Assembly: GCA_028718465.1 (NCBI GenBank)
Contig: JAQULX010000048.1
Location: 1 to 11,654, forward strand
From: Dehalococcoidales bacterium
GTDB lineage: Bacteria; Chloroflexota; Dehalococcoidia; Dehalococcoidales; UBA3254
Direction: 5' to 3'
DNA: 11,654 nt
The position numbers were made by a program, and so were the translations under genes. Positions 5,775-11,654 of this stretch are shown one piece after another (position 1 is the first letter of the stretch; every line of letters begins with the position of its first letter). The notes below the pieces were generated by a model. It was not told where the DNA came from and did not search any database. It saw only the letters and a list, made by a program, of their open reading frames with translations.

Positions 5775-6371
5775 ATGTCGGTATTAACAGAACTATATAA
5801 AGAAATCGGCGTTTGCAGAAGATGTGGTCTGTATAAAACTGCTACCAGAGCAGTTCCAGGAGAAGGCCCCGAAGATGCCCGTATACTGTTTATTGGAGAA
5901 GGCCCGGGGCGGAATGAAGACCTCCAAGGTCGTCCTTTCGTGGGAGCCGCGGGCAAATTTCTGGATCAGCTTATCAATTCCATTGGTTTGAAGCGCGAAC
6001 AGGTCTACATTACCAACGTTGTAAAACATCGCCCCCCGGAAAACAGAGATCCCTTACCTTCCGAAATTTCCGCTTGCAGCATCTGGTTGGACCGTCAGAT
6101 TGAGTTAATTAATCCCAGGATAATAGTTACCCTCGGTCGTCATTCCATGGCCAGATATTTTCCCAACAAGTCCATCAGCAAAATCCACGGCACTTATGAG
6201 AAACGCAACGGGATTTTTTACTTTGCCATGTACCACCCGGCAGCCGCATTGCATCAGGAAAGATTGCGGCAGGAAATCGAAAGGGACATGCTGAAGATCG
6301 GGGAACTGCTGGTTGATTTGAGAGACCCGCCCAAAGAGAATGAAAAGCCACAGCAATTAAATTTGTTTTAG
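5775..6371 (+). CDS. Family 4 uracil-DNA glycosylase (Fe-S type) with C-terminal clamp motif
   Basis: The 198-residue enzyme removes uracil from DNA arising by cytosine deamination, starting base-excision repair. Family 4 features are visible: Cys14 and Cys17 (VCRRC) as cluster ligands, GEGPGRNEDLQGRPFVGAAG (residues 41-60) as the uracil-binding motif, Cys101 and the HPAAAL motif at 154-159. The ligand expected in the VVKCRPP motif is His85 here (VVKHRPP), so the [4Fe-4S] cluster may have 3 Cys + 1 His. The last five residues, QLNLF, match the bacterial sliding-clamp-binding consensus. ATG 5775 is preferred over ATG 5727 because the promoter overlaps 5727 and family proteins begin about 13 residues before the first Cys. 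No clear Shine-Dalgarno precedes it. RNase J follows after 6 nt. Confidence 0.9.
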   Translation: MSVLTELYKEIGVCRRCGLYKTATRAVPGEGPEDARILFIGEGPGRNEDLQGRPFVGAAGKFLDQLINSIGLKREQVYITNVVKHRPPENRDPLPSEISACSIWLDRQIELINPRIIVTLGRHSMARYFPNKSISKIHGTYEKRNGIFYFAMYHPAAALHQERLRQEIERDMLKIGELLVDLRDPPKENEKPQQLNLF

Positions 6372-6377
6372 GAAATT

Positions 6378-8036
6378 ATGTCAAAAGCAAAACTAAAAGT
6401 TATTCCACTCGGTGGATTAAGTGAAATCGGCAAGAATATGATGCTGATGGAGTACGAAAACGACATCATCATCATCGATGCCGGTCTGATGTTCCCCAGG
6501 GAAGATATGCTGGGGGTCGATCTGGTAATCCCGGACTTCTCCTACCTGGTGGAGAGAAAGCAGAAAATCAAGGGAATCATAATTACACACGGGCACGAGG
6601 ACCATACCGGCGCTTTGCCCTATGTCCTGAACCAGGTGGGCAGTGTGCCCATCTACAGCACCAAACTTACTCAGGGCCTGATATCCGTTAAATTGAAAGA
6701 GGGCAAGGCCTACGGAGGCGCCAAACTCAAGACCGTCCCCACCGGGATGCCGGTAACGCTGGGGAAGTTTAAAATTGAATTTTTCCATGTCTGCCACAGC
6801 ATTCCGGACTCGGTCGGCATCATTATTCATACGCCGGTCGGCACCATAGTCCACAGCGGCGATTTCAAACTCGATTATACGCCGGTAGATGGCCAACCGA
6901 CCGATCTTTCGCGGCTCTCCCAGCTGGGAGCGCAGGGAGTCTTGCTGCTTCTCTCTGACTCCACCTACGCCGAACTGCCCGGGTATACTCCTTCGGAAAG
7001 AGTGGTCGGGGAAACCTTTGACCGCATCATGTCAAATGCCAAAGGCAGGGTCATCGTTACTACCTTCGCTTCCCTGATATCGCGGGTCCAGCAGGTTATC
7101 GATGCCGCCGTTAAATATCAGCGCCGATGTTTTATTGTTGGGAGGAGTATGAACGAAACGGTAAAAATGGCGCTGGATCTGGGCTATCTGAATGTGCCGG
7201 ACGGCGTGCTGGGCAGGCTGGATGAAGCCCGAGGACTGCCGAACAACAAGGTGGTGTTTATTACAACCGGCAGCCAGGGGGAGCCCACTTCCGCCCTGGT
7301 GCGCATGGCCAACCAGGACCACAGCCAGGTCCATGTGCAACGCGGGGACACGGTCATACTATCAGCTACCCCTATCCCCGGGAATGAAGCTCTGGTCAAC
7401 CGCACACTGGATAATCTGTTTAAACGCGGGGCCCAGGTTGTATATGACAAACTGGCGCAGGTCCATGTACACGGGCATGCCAGCCAGGAAGAATTGAAAC
7501 TGCTGTTGAACCTGGTTAAACCCAAATTCTTCATGCCGGTCCACGGCGAATACCGTCATCTGAGCTTGCATGCCAAACTGGCGGAAGCCGTGGGCATCCC
7601 GAAATCCAATACCTTTGTTATGGAAGATGGGGATATCCTGGAGTTGACTCAACAGTCGGCGAAAATCTCCGGCAAGGTCAAAGCAGATAATGTGTATGTT
7701 GACGGCCTTAGCGTGGGCGATATCGGCAATGTGGTCCTGCACGACCGCAGGCTGCTCTCTCGCGACGGCATAGCCTTTGTCGTCATTGCCATCAATCAGG
7801 AGACCGGCCACCTGGTAGGCCGGCCTGATATCGTTTCCCGCGGTTTTGTAGATAACAAGGGAGCGCGGGATATGATAGAGCAGGGTTGCGACCATCTGGC
7901 TGACACTCTGAACCATCAGACCCGTCTCACGGACTGCGGTGCAGTGACTGCCGCGGTCAAGGACACCCTCAGCGGATTCTTCTACGAAAAGTTTCGCCGC
8001 CGGCCTATTATCATCCCGGTACTGGTAAAAGTCTAG
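6378..8036 (+). CDS. rnj: Ribonuclease J
   Basis: The 552-residue, full-length metallo-beta-lactamase / beta-CASP nuclease (B. subtilis RNase J1 has 555) matures and degrades RNA with endonuclease and 5'-to-3' exonuclease activities in the cytoplasm. Metal-binding and catalytic motifs are intact: HGHEDH (71-76), His140, and Asp162 in SGDFKLD. The RNase J/CASP signatures TTGSQGEP (296-303), HVHGHAS (363-369) and PVHGEYRHL (388-396) are also present, with a C-terminal domain from about 460. The DSTYAELPGYTPSE segment is close to the usual DSTNAE version. ATG 6378 follows AGGA (6370-6373), which overlaps the glycosylase stop, so the two genes are likely cotranscribed and coupled. If only one rnj exists, it is the main 5' exonuclease of the cell, as in most non-enteric bacteria. 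Confidence 0.97.
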   Translation: MSKAKLKVIPLGGLSEIGKNMMLMEYENDIIIIDAGLMFPREDMLGVDLVIPDFSYLVERKQKIKGIIITHGHEDHTGALPYVLNQVGSVPIYSTKLTQGLISVKLKEGKAYGGAKLKTVPTGMPVTLGKFKIEFFHVCHSIPDSVGIIIHTPVGTIVHSGDFKLDYTPVDGQPTDLSRLSQLGAQGVLLLLSDSTYAELPGYTPSERVVGETFDRIMSNAKGRVIVTTFASLISRVQQVIDAAVKYQRRCFIVGRSMNETVKMALDLGYLNVPDGVLGRLDEARGLPNNKVVFITTGSQGEPTSALVRMANQDHSQVHVQRGDTVILSATPIPGNEALVNRTLDNLFKRGAQVVYDKLAQVHVHGHASQEELKLLLNLVKPKFFMPVHGEYRHLSLHAKLAEAVGIPKSNTFVMEDGDILELTQQSAKISGKVKADNVYVDGLSVGDIGNVVLHDRRLLSRDGIAFVVIAINQETGHLVGRPDIVSRGFVDNKGARDMIEQGCDHLADTLNHQTRLTDCGAVTAAVKDTLSGFFYEKFRRRPIIIPVLVKV

Positions 8037-8044
8037 ACCTGTTA

Positions 8045-8094
8045 AAGCAAGAACTGCCGGGGCTTACTAAAATCATAGTTCAGCCCCCTTGCTT
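8045..8094 (+). terminator. Hairpin between RNase J and ftsK (partial terminator or RNA processing site)
   Basis: GGGGCT (8059-8064) pairs with AGCCCC (8082-8087), and ACTA (8066-8069) with TAGT (8076-8079), giving a 10-bp stem with a small internal loop. Outer arms AAGCAAG (8045-8051) and CTTGCTT (8088-8094) can extend it past a 7-nt bulge. Only CTTGTT, not a clear T-run, follows, so termination would be incomplete. It starts 8 nt after the RNase J stop. Confidence 0.4.
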
Positions 8095-8117
8095 GTTAAG
8101 ACTGTAAGGTATATTAT
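8089..8117 (+). promoter_or_regulatory. Weak candidate promoter for ftsK
   Basis: TTGCTT (8089-8094) and TATTAT (8112-8117) are 17 nt apart. The predicted start near 8123-8125 is only about 5 nt before the ftsK ATG at 8129, which would give an almost leaderless mRNA. That fits the lack of a good Shine-Dalgarno there, but the hexamers are imperfect and lie partly in the hairpin arm. Confidence 0.28.
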
Positions 8118-8128
8118 TTTACCTGAAG

Positions 8129-10570
8129 ATGAAGAGAGGCAAGTCTCATAACAGGTCGAAATGGCGGCGGTTCCTGATTTTTACGGGCGCCTGCCTGCTG
8201 ATTATAGCCATTTGCGCCGGATTGATTTACCTGTACCGGGATAGCATCTTCTCCTTTATGACCGGTACAGCCATCGGCATAACCCGGATGTTTGGCTGGG
8301 GGCTGATACTGCTTGTCCTGGGTATCCTGACTCTGGCGGTAGTCATCATAACCAGTCCGGTGCTGCTGGCGCGCTACTGGAATAAATGGATCGGCGCTTT
8401 TCTCTTGTTTGCCGCCCTCTGGGGCATCCTGGCCTTTTTCCCCGGAAGAGGCTATCTGGCTGACGCAAGCCTGGGAGGCCGGGTCGGCCAGAGTATTATC
8501 GGGCCGTCCGTACCTATTGGTATTTTAGTCGTGCTGGCCCTGGTAATTATCGGCACCTTTTTTGTGGCGCCGAGGGGGTTTGCCTATTCCGTCGCTGCGG
8601 CCTGCTCCTGGATAGCTTCGCGTTTTAAAAGGGAACCGGCGCCTGTCTCCATTCCCTTGCCTGAGCCGCAGATCGGCCTCAGCAGAACTGCCGCTTCCGG
8701 AGAAGAAAAAGACCTGAAGGCTACTACTTTCCCCAGATACAATCCTCCGGCCTCGTTACCCAAACAGGGCGAGGTCGATAAAGGGTCTAAAAGCTGGTTA
8801 TGGAAGCGTTTTCATTCTGAGCAGGAACCTCCGGTCCCCGGGTCAGCATCGGCCTCATCAGGTCTTTTACCGGCAGCACCCCCGGTCACTATTTCCGGAG
8901 CAGGAGCCGGTACGGGAGAAGAACCTGCCGGGGCGGAAGGAGAATCCCCGGAAAAAGCCGCTGCGGGGAATGCGCTTGATCAAGCAGAAAAGCCGGCCGG
9001 TGCGCCGGGGTCTGCCGGCCATTCCAAGGATATGAAACAGGTCGCCCAGGAAGTCTGGAAAAAATACGGCGAAGGGGATGCTCAGCTTACCGCCGATGGA
9101 TGGAAACTGCCGCCGGTGGACATTCTTGATAATGCGCCGGATGTCGAGTTCAGCCCGGCGGACAATCTAAAGAAAGCCAAATTGATCGAAGAAGCCCTGA
9201 CCAGCTACGGCGTTGAAGGCAAAGTGATCCAGATAAATGTGGGTCCGACGGTAACCCAGTTCGGCATCGAGCCGGGTTGGGACAGAAAGCTCAAGGAAGT
9301 CAAAGAGAAGGATAAAAACGGGGATGTCCAGGTTAGAATCGAAGAGGTCTCCAAGACCCGGGTCAAGGTAGACCGGATTACTTCTCTGGCGAACGATCTG
9401 GCGCTGACGCTGGCCGCCCCCAGCCTTCGTATCGAAGCTCCCGTGCCCGGCAAGTCGGTGGTGGGGATCGAAGTCCCCAATACCACTATCGGTGTTGTCA
9501 CTCTGCGAGGAGTCGTTGAGTCGAACGTATTTCAGAAAATGCAGGCCAAGACCAAGCTGGCGGTGGGGCTGGGGAAGGGGGCCGGCGGAGAGTCAGTAGT
9601 CGGCGATCTGACCAAAATGCCCCATTTGCTTATCGCCGGGGCTACCGGCAGCGGTAAAACAGTCTGTATTCATGCCATCATCTGCTGTTTCCTTCTCCAT
9701 AATACTCCCAGGGACGTCCGGTTTATCATGATCGATCCCAAGAGGGTGGAACTGACTTCATACAACAGCCTGCCGCATCTGGCGACGTCAGTGATTGTCG
9801 ATACCAAGAAGGCTCTGGGAGCTTTACGCTGGTTGACCCAGGAAATGGACAAGCGTTACCAGACCATGGCTGCTGCCCGGGCCCGCAACATAGAAGCTTA
9901 TAATAAAGCCCGGCCGAACGAAAAGCTGCCCTACCTGGTGCTGGTTATAGATGAGCTGGCGGACTTGATGATGACCGCCGGGGAAGAGGTAGAACAGCAC
10001 CTGTGCCGCCTGGCCCAACTGGCCCGCGCGGTAGGCATCCATCTGATCGTGGCAACGCAGAGACCTTCAGTGGATGTAGTGACCGGCCTTATCAAGTCCA
10101 ACTTCCCTACCCGCATCAGCTTCGCAGTGACTTCCCAGGTGGACTCGCGCACCATACTGGACAGCGGCGGCGCGGAAAAGCTGCTGGGAAAAGGCGACAT
10201 GCTGTATATGCCTACGGAAGCTTCCAAGCCCAAACGTTTGCAGGGCTGTTTCCTTTCCGATGCGGAGATAGAGCGGCTGGTCTATTTCTGGAATAACCAG
10301 AGGAAGGAAACGGCTTCCCAGTTGAATATGGAAGACATAATGGCCGCCGAAGTGGCTAAAGCCGACAGGCCGCCGGAAGACCCGCTTCTGGGAGAAGCCC
10401 GTCAACTGGCTCAAGAGCACGGAAATGTCTCCGCCTCTTTTTTGCAAAGACACCTCCGCATAGGCTATCCCCGGGCTGCCCGACTCATGGAGCAGTTGGG
10501 GAGTGAGGATGATGAATCAGAGGAAGATGATCTGGAAGAAGAGGAATCGCGCTCTTCTCGCCCGATTTAA
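8129..10570 (+). CDS. ftsK: DNA translocase FtsK/SpoIIIE
   Basis: The 813-residue translocase clears chromosome ends from the division septum by ATP-driven DNA pumping. The N terminus has four membrane segments (about 15-35, 47-76, 85-107 and 128-150). A Pro/Ala/Gly/Glu-rich linker spans roughly 170-300, followed by the alpha/beta motor: GATGSGKT Walker A at 504-511 and VIDELADLMM Walker B (Asp608-Glu609), then RAVGIHLIVATQRPS. The gamma DNA-reading domain starts near 747 and keeps LRIGYPRAARLMEQL, the recognition helix for polar sequences. It stops there: the usual wing (about 20 residues around GIVGP) is missing and a Glu/Asp-rich tail follows. ATG 8129 has only GAAG 2-3 nt upstream, so start efficiency is uncertain, but no better in-frame start is visible. 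The gene ends 12 nt from the convergent MATE gene. Confidence 0.96.
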   Translation: MKRGKSHNRSKWRRFLIFTGACLLIIAICAGLIYLYRDSIFSFMTGTAIGITRMFGWGLILLVLGILTLAVVIITSPVLLARYWNKWIGAFLLFAALWGILAFFPGRGYLADASLGGRVGQSIIGPSVPIGILVVLALVIIGTFFVAPRGFAYSVAAACSWIASRFKREPAPVSIPLPEPQIGLSRTAASGEEKDLKATTFPRYNPPASLPKQGEVDKGSKSWLWKRFHSEQEPPVPGSASASSGLLPAAPPVTISGAGAGTGEEPAGAEGESPEKAAAGNALDQAEKPAGAPGSAGHSKDMKQVAQEVWKKYGEGDAQLTADGWKLPPVDILDNAPDVEFSPADNLKKAKLIEEALTSYGVEGKVIQINVGPTVTQFGIEPGWDRKLKEVKEKDKNGDVQVRIEEVSKTRVKVDRITSLANDLALTLAAPSLRIEAPVPGKSVVGIEVPNTTIGVVTLRGVVESNVFQKMQAKTKLAVGLGKGAGGESVVGDLTKMPHLLIAGATGSGKTVCIHAIICCFLLHNTPRDVRFIMIDPKRVELTSYNSLPHLATSVIVDTKKALGALRWLTQEMDKRYQTMAAARARNIEAYNKARPNEKLPYLVLVIDELADLMMTAGEEVEQHLCRLAQLARAVGIHLIVATQRPSVDVVTGLIKSNFPTRISFAVTSQVDSRTILDSGGAEKLLGKGDMLYMPTEASKPKRLQGCFLSDAEIERLVYFWNNQRKETASQLNMEDIMAAEVAKADRPPEDPLLGEARQLAQEHGNVSASFLQRHLRIGYPRAARLMEQLGSEDDESEEDDLEEEESRSSRPI

Positions 10571-10582
10571 TAAAATTCCCCC

Positions 10583-11654
10583 TCAGTTGCGGCCCGCATC
10601 TTCTTCCGCAGGACTTAAAGCAGGACTTATTCTCAAATCCTCTGCCGCCTGCTTTCGCGCGAACTCTTTTATCTGTGGAATGATGAGTACCAGCATCAAG
10701 CAGAATGCCAGGAAATCAGCTACGGGAAAAGCCATCCAGATGCCGTCCAGATGCCAGAAGTGGCCCAGGATGAATAACGAAGGGATCAGGAATAATATCG
10801 AACGGGAAGTGGAAGTAATAAACGACTTGGTAGCCTTGCCGATTGCCACAAAGACCATTGAACCGACCATGATGAATCCGACCAGGTACATAAAAAAGAA
10901 AGCCAGCCTGGCGGCGTGGGAACCCTGCGCAATGAGTTCGGGATCACTGGTAAAAATCCGGATGAGGGGTGAAGGAGCAAAATAGACGACAAAGAAAGTC
11001 AGCAGGCCGATTACCATAACGGATGTAATTCCGATCTTCAGTCCTTTGATTACCCGGTCAAAACGATTGGCTCCATAGTTATAACCCAGAATCGGCTGGA
11101 GACCCTGACCGATGACTATTCCCGGCATCGTGGCAAACATCATTATCCGGCCCAGGACGCCTATTACTGACAAAGCCATATCGCTGCCGTAGTTTTCCAG
11201 CATCCTGTTCACCATTATATTGGAAACGCTGTTAGTAAGAGTCAATGCCAGCAGTGAGACCCCTATCGCCATGATTTGCCTGAAAATGCTTATATCGGGG
11301 ATCAGATTGCGCAGCCTGATTTTCAGATAGCTGCGTCCGCTTAAATAATAGCTGATAAAAAATATCGTCGATACCATCTGGGATATTACCGTCCCGATAG
11401 CGGCGCCGCGCACACCCATGCCCATCGATATGATGAATACCGCATCCAGTATGATGTTCAATACTGCCCCGATCACCATTGCGATCATGGGGATACGGGA
11501 GTTACCCTGGGCGATCGTCAGGCTGGTGGCGGCGACTGTAAAATTATTAAAGATCATCCCGGCGAAAATAATTTCCATGTAGTCCCTGGCATAAGGGAGT
11601 ACATTTTCCGAAGCTCCCGCCAATCCAAGCCAGTAATCGGGATTGGACAGGCCG
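10583..11654 (-). CDS. MATE family efflux transporter, 5' end outside the window
   Basis: The frame stays open to the right edge, so the true start lies beyond 11654. The TTG at 11623 is internal: the ten codons before it are in frame, stop-free and end NPDYWLG. About 357 of the usual ~450 residues are present, with around 10 of 12 expected membrane segments. LPYARDYMEIIFAG and QPILGYNYGANRFDRV are typical of the NorM/DinF-like branch of Na+- or H+-coupled multidrug and toxin exporters. The C terminus is a hydrophilic, Ala/Glu-rich tail. The exported substrate is unknown. It ends 12 nt from the ftsK stop with no terminator hairpin in between, so the transcripts probably overlap. Confidence 0.95.
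   Translation of the reverse strand, partial: GLSNPDYWLGLAGASENVLPYARDYMEIIFAGMIFNNFTVAATSLTIAQGNSRIPMIAMVIGAVLNIILDAVFIISMGMGVRGAAIGTVISQMVSTIFFISYYLSGRSYLKIRLRNLIPDISIFRQIMAIGVSLLALTLTNSVSNIMVNRMLENYGSDMALSVIGVLGRIMMFATMPGIVIGQGLQPILGYNYGANRFDRVIKGLKIGITSVMVIGLLTFFVVYFAPSPLIRIFTSDPELIAQGSHAARLAFFFMYLVGFIMVGSMVFVAIGKATKSFITSTSRSILFLIPSLFILGHFWHLDGIWMAFPVADFLAFCLMLVLIIPQIKEFARKQAAEDLRISPALSPAEEDAGRN

Noticed and set aside
10503..10985. Plus-strand frame of 160 codons after ftsK, or a frameshifted FtsK wing
   Set aside because: It is antisense to the MATE gene, and none of its residues resemble the missing FtsK wing.
11621..11623. TTG as the start of the MATE gene
   Set aside because: The frame continues stop-free to the window edge with MATE-like sequence, and about 95 N-terminal residues are still missing.
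1..11654. CRISPR arrays, insertion sequences, tRNA or rRNA genes
   Set aside because: I saw no spaced direct repeats, transposase-like proteins, terminal inverted repeats with target duplications, or cloverleaf/rRNA sequence.

Overview
The window is about 50% GC bacterial chromosomal DNA with tightly packed genes. It has no rRNA, tRNA, CRISPR array or transposase that I could see. The gene set is a family 4 (Fe-S) uracil-DNA glycosylase, RNase J and an FtsK/SpoIIIE translocase in one co-directional run, plus a TRAP transporter, a DJ-1/PfpI protein, MFS and MATE transporters. This suggests an anaerobic or thermotolerant lineage such as Chloroflexota (Dehalococcoidia-like) or a Desulfotomaculum-like Firmicute. 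That placement is inference from gene content only, and I hold it at low confidence.

Layout. (1) Positions 1-392 hold a possible C-terminal gene fragment (3-170), then non-coding DNA with two perfect inverted repeats (213-233 and 288-314). (2) Positions 393-3400 carry a plus-strand cluster: a PfpI-family protein, a 129-residue stand-alone voltage-sensor-like membrane protein with no pore, and a 666-residue MFS transporter. The MFS protein has a long C-terminal extension of four clear, and one fading, 22-residue repeats. A perfect 14-bp hairpin (3433-3469) closes the cluster and probably terminates both strands. (3) Positions 3493-5556 on the minus strand carry dctM and dctQ, the permease subunits of a TRAP transporter, which overlap by 4 nt. 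Upstream of them lies what looks like only the last ~40 codons of a dctP substrate-binding gene. It is followed by an intact intergenic hairpin and cut off on its 5' side by AT-rich DNA. (4) Positions 5703-10570 on the plus strand hold a good sigma-A-type promoter, the uracil-DNA glycosylase, RNase J 6 nt later, a hairpin, and FtsK. (5) Positions 10583-11654 on the minus strand are the C-terminal four fifths of a MATE exporter, which runs off the window and meets ftsK tail to tail with 12 nt between stops.

The most unusual points are these. There is a pore-less voltage sensor with a recognisable charge-transfer centre and R-x-x-R-x-x-R S4, placed between PfpI and MFS genes. The MFS C-terminal domain has an exact 22-residue period. 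The TRAP system seems to have lost its binding protein by deletion. The glycosylase ends in QLNLF, a sliding-clamp-binding motif, and has His where the family's third cluster cysteine is expected. FtsK's gamma domain stops before its wing and is replaced by an acidic tail. The PfpI / voltage-sensor / MFS cluster is the best candidate for an undescribed functional unit, but nothing in the sequence alone shows what it does.
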